A stretch of 64,000 bases of DNA. Source: Paramesorhizobium deserti (GTDB lineage: Bacteria > Pseudomonadota > Alphaproteobacteria > Rhizobiales > Rhizobiaceae). This document shows positions 1-8,835 of this stretch, piece after piece. Position numbers and translations under genes: made by a program. The notes under the pieces are model-generated. The model was given only the letters and a program-made list of their open reading frames with translations. It was not told the origin of the DNA and searched no databases. Numbering within the stretch: the stretch's first letter is position 1; every line of letters starts with the position of its first letter. The DNA lies in the NCBI RefSeq assembly GCF_001558695.1, contig NZ_LNTU01000038.1:186001-250000 (forward strand), written 5' to 3'.

Positions 1-2
1 CG

Positions 3-1622
3 CATGCGCCGGAGATCTGGCACGGCGCGGTGGCGGCGCTCGATCAGGCGGTGACGGATGTGTCCGGCACCTACCTGCCATACGATCTCTATGCCGCCGT
101 GCCTTCGATCTCGGTGGATTACGCGATCATGGAGCATATCCGCAATATCGGGCTGGTCGAGGCGCGATTCCGCTTCCACGATCTTGGTTCCTGGCAGTCG
201 CTCCTCGACATGCGCGCCCAGTCGGGCGAGCATGACGGCGATGGCAATGTCGTGGTGGGCGATGTTGTCGCCATCGATTGCGAGCACAGCTATCTGCGCA
301 GCGAGGGGCGACTGATCTCGGCGGTGGGCCTGCGCGACATGGCGGTCGTCGCCACGGAGGATGCGACCTTCGTCGCGCCGATCTCCGAAAGCCAGCATGT
401 CCGCAAGATCGTCGAGCAGCTGGAGAAGACGGGGCGGCTCGAGACGAAATTCACGCCCGCGCCCGACCGCATGCCGGTGGCGGGCGCCTATGCGGACCGC
501 GTGCATCATTGGCTGTTCGAGGAGACCCTGCCGCTCTGGTCGACCGTGGGCGTGGACGAACGCCATGGCGGCTTCTTCGAGGTGCTGTCGCTCACCGGCC
601 TGCCGATCGAGCGGATCAAGCGCACGCGCACCATGGCACGCCAGATCTATGCCTTCGCGGTGGCCAAGGAGATGGGTTGGGACGGCCCGGCGAGGGAACT
701 GATCGATCACGGCATACGCTTCATCAAGGCGCATGGCCGCACCGAGCGCGGCGGCTGGGTGAAGACATTCAATCCGGATGGCAGCGCGGCGGACCCGACC
801 GAGGATGCCTACGACCAGTCATTCGTTCTCTTGGCGCTGGCCCATGCCCATAAGGCGGGACACAGGGATGCCCTGCCGCTTGCGACGGAGACATTCGCCT
901 TCATCGACGAATATCTCGCCGATGCGCGGTGCGCCGGCTTCCTTGAGGAGCCGGCCGATCGTGACAGGCCGGACTGCATGCGCCGCTCCAACCCGCACAT
1001 GCATCTGCTGGAGACTTTTCTCGCCTGGCATTCCGTCACGGGCGAGCGCGGCTTCCTCGAGCGCGCCGCACGCATCGTCGATCTTTTCCGCTGTCGCTTC
1101 TTCGATCCCGATAGCTGGACGCTGGGCGAGTTCTTTACCCAGACCTGGGAGCGCATGCCTGGCGAGAAAGGCGAATGGACGGAGCCGGGCCATCATTTCG
1201 AATGGGCGTCGCTGCTTGTCGCATTCGCCGCTGCCTCCGGCCAGAAGGATGTGGTGCGGCTCGGGCGCAAGCTCTATGCCTCGGCCATCGCCAACGGGCT
1301 CAACCGGGCAACGGGCCTTGCCTATAATTCGGTTTCCCGCCACGGCCTGCCTATCGACCGCAATTCGCGCAGCTGGCCGCAGACCGAGGCGATCAAGGCG
1401 GCCATTGCGCTCGACGGCAATGGCGGACCTGATCTGAAACCGGAGATAGAAGCGCGTGTCGGACGCCTGTTCCGCTGGCATATCGAGCCGGCGCCGAAGG
1501 GTCTCTGGATCGATCTGATCGATGAAGAAGGGCGCGCGCGGGCCAATGACGTCCCCGCCTCCATCTTTTATCATCTCGTCTGCGCACTGACGCAATATAT
1601 GGATTTTGCCAGGAAGGTTTAG
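3..1622 (+). CDS. Mannose-1-phosphate guanylyltransferase (C-terminal part) fused to AGE-family epimerase/isomerase, 5' partial
   Basis: The reading frame is already open at the left edge, so the true start and the nucleotidyltransferase core lie outside the window. The first ~140 visible residues look like the end of a mannose-1-phosphate guanylyltransferase: SISVDYAIME, then FHDLGSWQSL, then a beta-helix-like stretch. The remaining ~390 residues resemble the alpha/alpha-barrel N-acylglucosamine 2-epimerase/mannose-6-phosphate isomerase family (RTRTMARQIYAF, EDAYDQSFVLLALAHA, NPHMHLLET, GHHFEWASLL). Such a fusion would join sugar-phosphate isomerisation to GDP-mannose formation for surface polysaccharide. 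The exact sugar is inferred from family. The stop lies 80 bases before an autotransporter remnant with which it shares no obvious function. Confidence 0.8.
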   Translation, partial: HAPEIWHGAVAALDQAVTDVSGTYLPYDLYAAVPSISVDYAIMEHIRNIGLVEARFRFHDLGSWQSLLDMRAQSGEHDGDGNVVVGDVVAIDCEHSYLRSEGRLISAVGLRDMAVVATEDATFVAPISESQHVRKIVEQLEKTGRLETKFTPAPDRMPVAGAYADRVHHWLFEETLPLWSTVGVDERHGGFFEVLSLTGLPIERIKRTRTMARQIYAFAVAKEMGWDGPARELIDHGIRFIKAHGRTERGGWVKTFNPDGSAADPTEDAYDQSFVLLALAHAHKAGHRDALPLATETFAFIDEYLADARCAGFLEEPADRDRPDCMRRSNPHMHLLETFLAWHSVTGERGFLERAARIVDLFRCRFFDPDSWTLGEFFTQTWERMPGEKGEWTEPGHHFEWASLLVAFAAASGQKDVVRLGRKLYASAIANGLNRATGLAYNSVSRHGLPIDRNSRSWPQTEAIKAAIALDGNGGPDLKPEIEARVGRLFRWHIEPAPKGLWIDLIDEEGRARANDVPASIFYHLVCALTQYMDFARKV

Positions 1623-1701
1623 GCCGGAACGACGGTCTAACGGTTGACGACGCTTTAGCAGCCCGCAAGGTAAGGGGATCAATATTTCAGAGCCGGGGCC
1701 G

Positions 1702-2556
1702 GTGGCGATGACCGAGGCGGGGCTGATCTGGAGCCGCATCGAGGCGGCGCATGGCCGCCATCATCTCGACCAGTCGCTCACCGATGCCGAATACGAGATC
1801 AACTCCTGGAAACTGGAGGCGGGCGTCGACGGCCAGTTCCACGAGAACGCGCGCGGCCGGCTGATCGGCAGCGTCTGGGTCAATTACGGCACCGCCACCG
1901 CCGACATCGCCTCCTATTACGGCCATGGCCGCATGGAGGTGGGCGGCACCGGGCTGGGCGCCGCACTGACCTGGTATGACGATGCCGGCTATTATCTCGA
2001 CGGGCAGGCGCAGCTCACCTGGTTCGACAGCGACCTCACCTCGGCCAGCCTGCGCCGCAGCCTCGCCGACGGCCTGGACAGCCTCGGCTATGTCGTCAGC
2101 CTGGAGAGCGGCCAGCGCATCGCGCTCGACGAGCACTGGCTCCTGACGCCGCAGGCGCAGCTCACCTATGCCGCGCTCGACCTCGACGGCTTCACCGATC
2201 CCTATGGCGCGAAGTTCGCCTACGACAGGCCCGGCAGCCTGACGGCGCGCATCGGCCTGGCCGCCAACTACCAGAGCAGCTGGCAGGACGCCATGGGCTT
2301 CACCCGCCAGGCCGACCTCTACGGCATCGCCAGCCTCCACCGCCAGTTCCTCGGCCGCAACAAATGGAGCGTCTCCGGCGAACGCTTCACCACAACGGAG
2401 GAAAACGTCTGGGCCGAAATCGGCGCCGGCGGAACCTACAACTGGAACGACGGTCGCTACGGCATGTTCGCCAAACTCGCCGCACAATCCACCATCGAGG
2501 ACTTCGCCGAAAGCTACGCCCTTTCAGGTAACCTCGCCTTCAAGGTCAAATGGTGA
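1702..2556 (+). pseudogene. Autotransporter beta-barrel remnant without passenger domain
   Basis: About 284 residues that look only like the C-terminal translocator barrel of a pertactin/AIDA-type autotransporter. There are alternating aromatic beta strands and the chain ends in KVKW, the terminal aromatic typical of outer-membrane proteins. There is no signal peptide and no passenger. The first available starts are a GTG at 1702 and an ATG at 1708, with no ribosome site. The same frame is open back to a TGA at 1645-1647, and the residues read there (ISEPGPVAMTEAG) fit the family's linker, so the upstream gene appears deleted rather than the start misplaced. Third codon positions are very rich in G and C. 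It is not similar enough to the barrel at 29.6-30.5 kb to be a recent copy. Confidence 0.7.
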
Positions 2557-2599
2557 GGGGCAACCGGGCATTCCGATGTGGGGATTGCCCGATCCGCTC

Positions 2600-4141
2600 T
2601 CAGCCTGCGGAATAGCCGAAGGTGACGGCCGGCTCGGCCGCCGTCTCGACCCAGATGCTCTTGGTCTGGGTATAGGCCAAAAGTGCCTCCCTGCCGCTCG
2701 ACCTGCCATAGCCACTCTTGCCGAAGCCACCGAAGGGCGACATCACGCTGATCGTCTTATAGCCGTTGATCCAGAACGTGCCGGCCCGCACCTGCGAGGC
2801 AATCCGGTGCGCACGGGCTACATTCTGTGTCCACACGGCGCCCGCCAGCCCGTATGGATTGTCATTGGCGAGGGCGATCGCTTCCTCTTCCGTGTCGAAC
2901 GGGGTCACGCCCACGACGGGACCGAACACCTCTTCCCTCGAAAGGGTCGCATCCGGCGCGACATTATCGAGAATGGTCGGGGCGAAATAGAAACCGCCGC
3001 TGCTCTCCAGCTCGGCCGGCCTGCTGCCGCCGGTGACGAGATGGGCGCCCTCGCCGACACCCTGCCTGACCATCGCGCTGATCTTGCCCCACTGGCGCAG
3101 ATTGTTGATCGGGCCGATTTGTGTCGTCTCAAGACCGGGATTGCCGACCGGTATCCTTTCCGATGCCCGCGCGTAGCGTTCGACGAATTCCGCATGAACG
3201 GAGCGATGGACGAGCAGCCGTGAGCCGGCGACGCAGCTCTGACCGGCGCCGCCGAAGATCGCCGACTGTGCGCCCAGGGTCGCCCGGTCCATATCGGCAT
3301 CGGCGAAGACGATGTTGGCGGATTTCCCGCCGAGTTCGAGGATGCACGGCACGAGGTTCTGAGCCGCTGTTGCCGCGATCAGCGCACCAGCCTGCGCCGA
3401 ACCCACGAAAACCACCAGTCCCGTCCGGCGATCCGCGATCGCCGCCTGGCCGGCGGTGACGCCCTGGCCGGCGATGACGTTGACCAGACCGCGCGGCGCG
3501 CCGCCTTTTTCGCAAAGCAGGCCGAGGATGAGCGTGCTGAGGGGTGTCAACTCGGATGGCTTGATGACAACGGCGTTGCCGGCGCAGATGGCGGGAGCGA
3601 TCTGCCAGCCGCCGGTGAAGAGCGGCGCATTCCAGGGTGTGATCTGGACGACGACGCCAACCGGCTCGTGCCTGGTATAATTGAGATGCGAGGTCGGCAC
3701 GGGGATGACGTCGCCATGGAGCTTGTCGCACCAGCCCGCGTAATATTCGAACATCTCGGCGACACGGATCACCTCGCCGCGGATATCGCGGATCGGGCGG
3801 CCCGCCGAGCGGCTCTCGATCTCGGCGATATCGGCGGCATGTTCGCGGATTTTCCGGCTTATCTCGGTCATCACGCGGCCACGTGCCGATGCCGTCAGCT
3901 GCATCCATTGCCGCTGCGCCTGGGCAGCCGCCTCCATCGCCGCATCGATGACTGACTGGTCCGCGTCCCGGAAGGTGGCGAAAGGCTTGCCCGTTGCCGG
4001 ATCGGTCAGCGTCAACTCCTCGCCGCCGCCGACGACGATCCCGCCATCAATCAGGCTGCCGATTTCCTCCATACCGCTGAAGTCCTTCAGGATTTCCCTG
4101 ATCCGTTGCCCGGGATCGCGCGTAATATCCAGATTACCCAT
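2600..4141 (-). CDS. NAD(P)-dependent aldehyde dehydrogenase
   Basis: A full-length 513-residue class I/II aldehyde dehydrogenase that would oxidise an aldehyde to the carboxylate with NAD(P)+ in the cytoplasm. Key residues are visible: Asn171 in the PWN motif, Lys194 of the cofactor site (VIKPSE), the general base Glu269 in ELGGKS and the nucleophile Cys303 in GQSCVAG. It starts 12 bases after the stop of the beta-hydroxyacid dehydrogenase on the same strand, so the two form an operon. They are probably successive steps of one pathway controlled by the LysR gene just upstream and the operator at 5128. The substrate is unknown; betaine-aldehyde-type and semialdehyde dehydrogenases are the nearest general look. 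Confidence 0.9.
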   Translation of the reverse strand: MGNLDITRDPGQRIREILKDFSGMEEIGSLIDGGIVVGGGEELTLTDPATGKPFATFRDADQSVIDAAMEAAAQAQRQWMQLTASARGRVMTEISRKIREHAADIAEIESRSAGRPIRDIRGEVIRVAEMFEYYAGWCDKLHGDVIPVPTSHLNYTRHEPVGVVVQITPWNAPLFTGGWQIAPAICAGNAVVIKPSELTPLSTLILGLLCEKGGAPRGLVNVIAGQGVTAGQAAIADRRTGLVVFVGSAQAGALIAATAAQNLVPCILELGGKSANIVFADADMDRATLGAQSAIFGGAGQSCVAGSRLLVHRSVHAEFVERYARASERIPVGNPGLETTQIGPINNLRQWGKISAMVRQGVGEGAHLVTGGSRPAELESSGGFYFAPTILDNVAPDATLSREEVFGPVVGVTPFDTEEEAIALANDNPYGLAGAVWTQNVARAHRIASQVRAGTFWINGYKTISVMSPFGGFGKSGYGRSSGREALLAYTQTKSIWVETAAEPAVTFGYSAG

Positions 4142-4153
4142 TTTTCCTCACCC

Positions 4154-5038
4154 TTACTTTGACGTTTGGAAGTCGCCCATTCGTGTGAAGTCGTCCTTGT
4201 CCTCCAGTTCCGCGGCGTCGGCCCAGAGTTCGGCGACCAGATCGGCGACGGGCAGATTCACGCCAGTCCGGGCGGCAAGTTCCCGTGCGAGGCGGACGTC
4301 CTTGCGCATTAGCCCCATGGAGAAGCCGCTGTTGAATGTGTTGGACATGATCCAGGTCGGGAAATGCACCTCGCTGATCATCGAGCGTCCCGAGGCGGCG
4401 TTGAGCACCCTTAAAGCCGCTTCCGGATCGAGGCCGGCGGAGAAGGCGAGTTTCAGCCCTTCCTTCGTGGTGATCATGTGGGCTGCCGCAAGCAGATTGT
4501 TGACCAGCTTCGCGACATTGCCGGCGCCGCTGGGGCCGACATGCAGTGCCTTTGCCGCCATCGCCTCGATCACCGGGCGGGCCAGCGCGACATCTTCCTC
4601 GGCGCCGCCGATCATCATGGTGAGCTTGCCCGACGCCGCGCCGCCAGGGCCGCCGCTGACGGGAGCATCCAGGAAGCCGTGGTCGAGGGCGTTGAGCCGG
4701 AGCGCCAACTCGCGGCTGACATCGGGCTCCGATGTGGAGGTGTCGATGATGATGACGCGGTCGCCATGGCGGTTTTTCAGGGTATCAATGTGGTCGTTGA
4801 CGACGCTGGCGACATCCTTGGCCGTGGGCAATGAGAACACCAGGAATGTGCTTCGCTCGAAAGCATCGGCGATGCCGTTGACGGGGACAACGCCCGACTT
4901 TTCGGCAAGCGCCTTGCGTTCATCGGAGAGATCGAAGCCCAGTGTCTCGAAGCCCTTTCCCGCCAGGGTCTGCGCCATGCCGAGCCCCATGCTGCCCAAT
5001 CCGATGACGCCGACGATTGTCTGCTTTTCCTTTGACAT
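4154..5038 (-). CDS. NAD(P)-dependent beta-hydroxyacid dehydrogenase (3-hydroxyisobutyrate dehydrogenase family)
   Basis: A 294-residue protein, normal for the family. It has an N-terminal Rossmann motif GLGSMG (13-18), the substrate-binding signature DAPVSGGPGGAASGKL (about 124-139) and the catalytic lysine, Lys177, in GAGNVAKLVNN. The frame is open much further upstream. I chose the ATG at 5038 because an AAGGGAG ribosome site precedes it and the protein begins MSKEKQTIVGVIG. It is the first gene of a two-gene operon with the aldehyde dehydrogenase. A 17-bp inverted repeat at 5128-5144 sits about 90 bases upstream of its start. Tartronate-semialdehyde reductase is the main alternative specificity. 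Confidence 0.88.
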   Translation of the reverse strand: MSKEKQTIVGVIGLGSMGLGMAQTLAGKGFETLGFDLSDERKALAEKSGVVPVNGIADAFERSTFLVFSLPTAKDVASVVNDHIDTLKNRHGDRVIIIDTSTSEPDVSRELALRLNALDHGFLDAPVSGGPGGAASGKLTMMIGGAEEDVALARPVIEAMAAKALHVGPSGAGNVAKLVNNLLAAAHMITTKEGLKLAFSAGLDPEAALRVLNAASGRSMISEVHFPTWIMSNTFNSGFSMGLMRKDVRLARELAARTGVNLPVADLVAELWADAAELEDKDDFTRMGDFQTSK

Positions 5039-5127
5039 ACGGTGAACTCCCTTGGTCAGCCGCCAACATGGTCGGCAAGGTCGCATCAAAGCAAAGGAGG
5101 TGGTAGACGATGATCCGGGAACAAGGC

Positions 5128-5144
5128 GTTGCCGGGGGAGCAAC
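5128..5144. promoter_or_regulatory. LysR-type operator, copy 1
   Basis: GTTGCCGGGGGAGCAAC is a 5-bp inverted repeat with a 7-bp spacer, and it contains the T-N11-A core expected for LysR regulators. It lies between the LysR stop (5152) and the start of the dehydrogenase operon (5038). Related sites occur at 6101, 8800 and 9760. Confidence 0.65.
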
Positions 5145-5151
5145 GTGATGC

Positions 5152-6060
5152 TCAGCTTTTGAAAGCCGACATCTGCGAGGCCAGATAGGTCGCCAATTTT
5201 TCCACGGATGCCGGCAGTCTCCTGCGAGCCTTCACCATCAAATGCGCGCTGGCCTCGAAGAGCAGTGGGTCCGAAAGCTCGACGACGCCCAGAATACCCC
5301 GCGATAGCTCCGTCGTGACAGCGAACCTCGGGAGAAATGTCACGCCCAGGCCTGCACTGACGAAACGGCGCAGAATGTCGATCGAGGGTGTATCGAGCAG
5401 CGGCGCAACCGCCACGCCACGATCGGCGGCAACGCGTTCCACGAGCTGGGTGACGCCATGGCCCTTGCTGAGCATCGCACAGGGCGTTGCGAGGCATTCC
5501 TCGAGTGCTATCCGGTTTCGCGAAAGCAGCGGATGGCCAGGCGGTGCAACGAAACAGAGCGATTGCCGGGAAATCGCCAGCGAACGGATGCGCGTATCGA
5601 TCGGTGGATTGTAGGCGATGCCGATATCTGTATCGCCGTTCGCCACGCTGTCGAGGATATGCTCGGTGCTGCCGAGCTGCACATCATATCTGATGGTAGG
5701 GTAGACCGCGACGAACGGTTTCATACCATTCTCGATGAGGTCGCCAAGAAAGCCCTCGCCGCAGCATATGCGGACGCGGCCCTGTTGGACACCTCGCAAT
5801 TGATCGAGCTGCTCGGCGAGCAATTCATGATCTTCAACCACGCGCCTGGCGTGGTCGAGAACGAGCTGCCCTGCGTCGGTAAGCTCGACGCCGCGGCTCG
5901 TTCGGTCGAATAGTGGCAGGCCGATATTGCGTTCCGTCTCGGCGATCTGCCGGCTGACGACGGAAGGCGCCACATTCATGCTCTCCGCGGCGCTGCGGAT
6001 CGAGCCGAACCGCACCACCGCCATGAAAATCCGCAGCGCCTTGGCATCCAGTGTTTCCAT
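5152..6060 (-). CDS. LysR-family transcriptional regulator (dehydrogenase operon)
   Basis: 302 residues. The N-terminal winged helix-turn-helix is clear (ALRIFMAVVRFGSIRSAAESMNVAPS, then VVSRQIAETERNIGLPLF) and is followed by a periplasmic-binding-like effector domain. It lies between the beta-hydroxyacid dehydrogenase and the M20 amidohydrolase, all on the minus strand. The 17-bp inverted repeat occurs both just downstream of it (upstream of the dehydrogenase operon) and 41 bases upstream of its own start, which suggests target control and autoregulation. The effector is unknown. The second LysR gene at 8836 is an alternative reader of the same operator. Confidence 0.9.
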   Translation of the reverse strand: METLDAKALRIFMAVVRFGSIRSAAESMNVAPSVVSRQIAETERNIGLPLFDRTSRGVELTDAGQLVLDHARRVVEDHELLAEQLDQLRGVQQGRVRICCGEGFLGDLIENGMKPFVAVYPTIRYDVQLGSTEHILDSVANGDTDIGIAYNPPIDTRIRSLAISRQSLCFVAPPGHPLLSRNRIALEECLATPCAMLSKGHGVTQLVERVAADRGVAVAPLLDTPSIDILRRFVSAGLGVTFLPRFAVTTELSRGILGVVELSDPLLFEASAHLMVKARRRLPASVEKLATYLASQMSAFKS

Positions 6061-6100
6061 GGGAATAGCGTGGGCCAGGAGACAGCACGAGTCAATCAGC

Positions 6101-6117
6101 GTTGCTGTGGGAGCAAC
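6101..6117. promoter_or_regulatory. LysR-type operator, copy 2
   Basis: GTTGCTGTGGGAGCAAC has the same 5-7-5 inverted repeat as the copy at 5128. It lies 41 bases upstream of the LysR start at 6060, in the gap after the amidohydrolase stop, so it is well placed for autoregulation. Confidence 0.65.
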
Positions 6118-6138
6118 ACCTTGCCGGTGGCAAATCCG

Positions 6139-7299
6139 TCAGGCAGCGCGCAGCCGCTCCTCTACCAGCGAAACCCACATGTCCGCGCCGAGCGGAAGGA
6201 GCTTGTCGTTGAAATCGAAATAAGCCGAATGCAAGCCCGGATTGGAGCCGTCCTTTCGCGCTCCGAGCCAGAAATAGCAGCCAGGAATCTCACGCAGCAT
6301 GAAAGCGAAGTCCTCGGCTGCCATGCTCGGCAGGGCGTCCACGACCTCGATTCCGTTGACGCGGGCACCGAGCTCGCGCACGAACCGCGCGCAGTCCGGA
6401 TTATTGATCGTCGCCGGATATCGCGCGGTATGGTCGACATCCGCCGTGCAGCCGAAGCCTGTCGCCACCGAAGTGGCGAGCCCGCCGATGCGCTCGGCGA
6501 TCTTCCGGCCGACATCTTCGTCGAACCAGCGGGTCGTCCCGCGGATCACGACCTCTTCCGGGATGACGTTCCAGGCATCGCCGCCATGGATCTGGGTAGC
6601 GGAAACGACCGCGGACTGCAGCGGCGAGACATTGCGGCTGGCGATCGTCTGCAGGCCGGAGACGATCTGGGAGGCGGCCACGATCGGGTCCGCGCCCTCA
6701 TGCGGCATGGCTCCGTGCGCGCCGCGCCCTCGGACCTTGATCTCGAAGGTGCCAAAGGCCGCCATCATTTCGTCGTCCCTGGCGACGCAGCGCCCGAGAT
6801 CGAGGCCCGGCCAGTTATGCATTGCGTAGATGTCGTCCATGGCGAAGTCGCGGAAAAGCCCGTCCTCGACCATCGCGCGTCCGCCGCCTTCGCTTTCCTC
6901 GGCCGGCTGGAAGATGAAGTGGACGGAGCCATCAAACTGAAAGCGGCTTGCCGCCCGCGCCGCCGCAAGGGCCATCGCCACATGGCCGTCATGACCGCAG
7001 GCGTGCATTCTGCCTGATGTCTTCGACGCGTAGGGAACACCGGAATACTCGAGGATGGGCAGCGCATCGATATCGGCACGGATGCCGATGGCCCTGGAGG
7101 ACGTGCCACGCTGCAGCGAGCCAACGACCCCCGTCTTTCCGTAGCCGGTTTTGACGGAATAACCCCATTCGGAGAGCTTCCGGGCGATGAAATCAGACGT
7201 TCCATGCTCCTCGAATGCAAGTTCGGGATTGGCGTGCAGATGATGACGCCATTCCACCGCTTCTTCGATTTCCGCTCCGGGAATGCGGGGCTCACCCAT
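6139..7299 (-). CDS. M20D amidohydrolase (hippurate hydrolase / N-acyl-amino-acid amidohydrolase type)
   Basis: A 386-residue metallopeptidase-fold hydrolase that would split an amide bond of an N-acyl or N-aroyl amino acid. The family metal-site residues are present: HACGHDGH (99-106, with Cys101 and His103), QPAEE (131-135, catalytic Glu pair), a MHNWP histidine near 161, and a C-terminal LHSAYFDFND histidine. An AAGGA ribosome site precedes the ATG. It follows the two membrane-protein genes at 7356-8693 on the same strand, suggesting that those genes move its substrate or product. Indole-3-acetyl-amino-acid hydrolases belong to the same family, so an auxin-conjugate role is possible but unproven. 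Confidence 0.9.
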   Translation of the reverse strand: MGEPRIPGAEIEEAVEWRHHLHANPELAFEEHGTSDFIARKLSEWGYSVKTGYGKTGVVGSLQRGTSSRAIGIRADIDALPILEYSGVPYASKTSGRMHACGHDGHVAMALAAARAASRFQFDGSVHFIFQPAEESEGGGRAMVEDGLFRDFAMDDIYAMHNWPGLDLGRCVARDDEMMAAFGTFEIKVRGRGAHGAMPHEGADPIVAASQIVSGLQTIASRNVSPLQSAVVSATQIHGGDAWNVIPEEVVIRGTTRWFDEDVGRKIAERIGGLATSVATGFGCTADVDHTARYPATINNPDCARFVRELGARVNGIEVVDALPSMAAEDFAFMLREIPGCYFWLGARKDGSNPGLHSAYFDFNDKLLPLGADMWVSLVEERLRAA

Positions 7300-7355
7300 T
7301 CTGTGTTCCTTTCTCCGGCAGATGCGGCGTAGACCGCCGCATCTATCCTGTCAGA

Positions 7356-7871
7356 TCAGCCGCTGACGCGCAGCATGATTTCCGCGATCACGGCGGAGCC
7401 AAGATAGGTGCCGAGCATGACGCAGATCGCGACAATCACGATCTTCCAGCCGGACTTTCGCGCAATGTCGAATTCTCCCTTGGTCAGGGCAAGGCCGCCA
7501 TAGGCGAGTGCGGGTGTCGCCAGAGCAAGGAAATTCAGTGCTTCGACCTTGGCAACAACCCATTCCGCGCCGGGAATGCCGGGAATGGTGACGACGATCG
7601 CCAAGAGAGAAATCCAGGCAACGCTAGGCAGATAGAACGGCACGAAGCGGGCGAGGAACAGTCCGGCGACTGAGACGATATAGAGGATCGCCATGCCGGG
7701 CAGCGCGGTGAGCGGATCGGTTCCCGTGCCGACCCAGTTCGAGACGAGGCCGATGATCGATACGATCAGAAGCAGAACGGAATAGCGGGCGACGTCGATC
7801 TTGCGTTCGTCCTCGCCATGCAGCGGAAGCGACTGTTCGGCGGAAGAGGTGTTTGCGGTATTGAGGCTCAT
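7356..7871 (-). CDS. Small polytopic membrane protein, partner of the DUF3100 protein
   Basis: 171 residues with a short polar N-terminus and about four or five hydrophobic segments (VLLLIVSIIGLVSNWVG, ALPGMAILYIVSVAGLFLA, SVAWISLLAIVVTIPG, LNFLALATPALAYGGLAL and a C-terminal VIVAICVMLGTYLGSAVIA). A GGAGGAAACC ribosome site precedes the ATG. Its start is 9 bases from the stop of the larger membrane gene, so they are co-transcribed. Size and pairing suggest a two-subunit secondary transporter. I do not recognise a named family for this subunit, and the function is inferred from the amidohydrolase next door. Confidence 0.75.
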   Translation of the reverse strand: MSLNTANTSSAEQSLPLHGEDERKIDVARYSVLLLIVSIIGLVSNWVGTGTDPLTALPGMAILYIVSVAGLFLARFVPFYLPSVAWISLLAIVVTIPGIPGAEWVVAKVEALNFLALATPALAYGGLALTKGEFDIARKSGWKIVIVAICVMLGTYLGSAVIAEIMLRVSG

Positions 7872-7880
7872 GGTTTCCTC

Positions 7881-8693
7881 CTATCGGGCTGCGGCGTCTT
7901 GCGGGCGGCACTTCTTGTAGAGCCACTCCGTCAGGGGAAGCGCGACGAACAATCCGACATAGAGGCCTGTCGCGTAGGTGAGGATGTTGCTCGCGGCGGC
8001 AAGGGCCAGGATGACGTCCTTCTGCTCCGGCATGATGGAAACCAGGCTGCCGGTGCAGGCGGCGAGCATGCTGCCCGAACCCACGCCGCAGGACATGGCG
8101 AGGGCCCGCATGTCGAACCAGCCGAGGCCATGGATGAGCGGAGGCATGATGGCGAAGACGAAGGTTCCTATCAGTGTTCCCGTCGCATAGACGCCCATTG
8201 CGCCCGCGCCTTCCGGACTGTTGAGGCCGAACTTGTCCGCGATGACGGCAAGGTTCGGCTCACGGTCGATCGAATAGGTCGCGCCGATGGATTCGCGTCC
8301 CATGCGCAACAGGAACACCGCGATCGGGAAAGCGATGAATATCGTTCCCAGATTTCCGATCTCCTGCAGGATGAGCGCCGGGCCGGCCTTGATGATCTCC
8401 TCGATCTGCGGCCCGACGGTCGTGCCGAATTTCGCGATGAACGGCATGATGGCGATAGTGATCATCGTTCCCGACAGCTTGACGGCCTTCGGCGGAATGA
8501 GCGCGGCCATCTTTTTGAAAATATAGGGATTGAGGGCAATTCCCATCGCGAACGCATAAAGGATGGGAAGGAATACGACCGTTCCGATTCCGATCGAGAT
8601 TTTCCGGATGCCAATCAACTCGGCGATGATGACGAGGGCGAGCACGATGGCGTGAAGCCACCAGCCTCCAGCTGTCAGGGAACGTTGACTCAT
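7881..8693 (-). CDS. DUF3100-type integral membrane protein, probable transporter subunit
   Basis: 270 residues, almost entirely membrane-embedded, with about eight hydrophobic helices. A glycine-rich turn late in the chain (SCGVGSGSMLAACTGSLVSIMPEQKD) resembles the substrate or ion loops of secondary transporters. An upstream in-frame ATG exists at 8717, but the ATG at 8693 has an AGAGGAG ribosome site at proper distance, so I start there. It is the first gene of the transporter-amidohydrolase operon, and an operator copy lies at 8800-8816, about 107 bases upstream. Assignment to DUF3100 is from memory of the family pattern. Confidence 0.75.
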   Translation of the reverse strand: MSQRSLTAGGWWLHAIVLALVIIAELIGIRKISIGIGTVVFLPILYAFAMGIALNPYIFKKMAALIPPKAVKLSGTMITIAIMPFIAKFGTTVGPQIEEIIKAGPALILQEIGNLGTIFIAFPIAVFLLRMGRESIGATYSIDREPNLAVIADKFGLNSPEGAGAMGVYATGTLIGTFVFAIMPPLIHGLGWFDMRALAMSCGVGSGSMLAACTGSLVSIMPEQKDVILALAAASNILTYATGLYVGLFVALPLTEWLYKKCRPQDAAAR

Positions 8694-8799
8694 ATGATTC
8701 TCCTCTGGTCGAAGCACATTGGTTATTATTGGTTTTCGTGCGGAGAGCGAGTATGAATTCCAACTGGCGGTTTTGTAGTCCCCTGACGGGGAACGAGGC

Positions 8800-8816
8800 G
8801 TTGCCGGCCGAGCAAC
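8800..8816. promoter_or_regulatory. LysR-type operator, copy 3
   Basis: GTTGCCGGCCGAGCAAC is the third copy of the 5-7-5 inverted repeat. It is upstream of the DUF3100-amidohydrolase operon and just past the end of the second LysR gene. A further half-site, GTTGCTC, follows at 8827-8833. Confidence 0.65.
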
Positions 8817-8835
8817 GCCGCCGCAGTTGCTCCGT

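Noticed and set aside
2557-2599. Weak CGGGCA/TGCCCG hairpin between the barrel remnant and the aldehyde dehydrogenase
   Set aside because: Only about 6 bp of stem with a 15-base loop and no T tract, too weak to call a terminator.
6070-7017. 315-codon plus-strand open frame
   Set aside because: It is antisense to the M20 amidohydrolase, whose metal-site motifs are intact.
7818-8756. 312-codon plus-strand open frame
   Set aside because: It is opposite the DUF3100 membrane gene; the protein is highly charged and lacks motifs.
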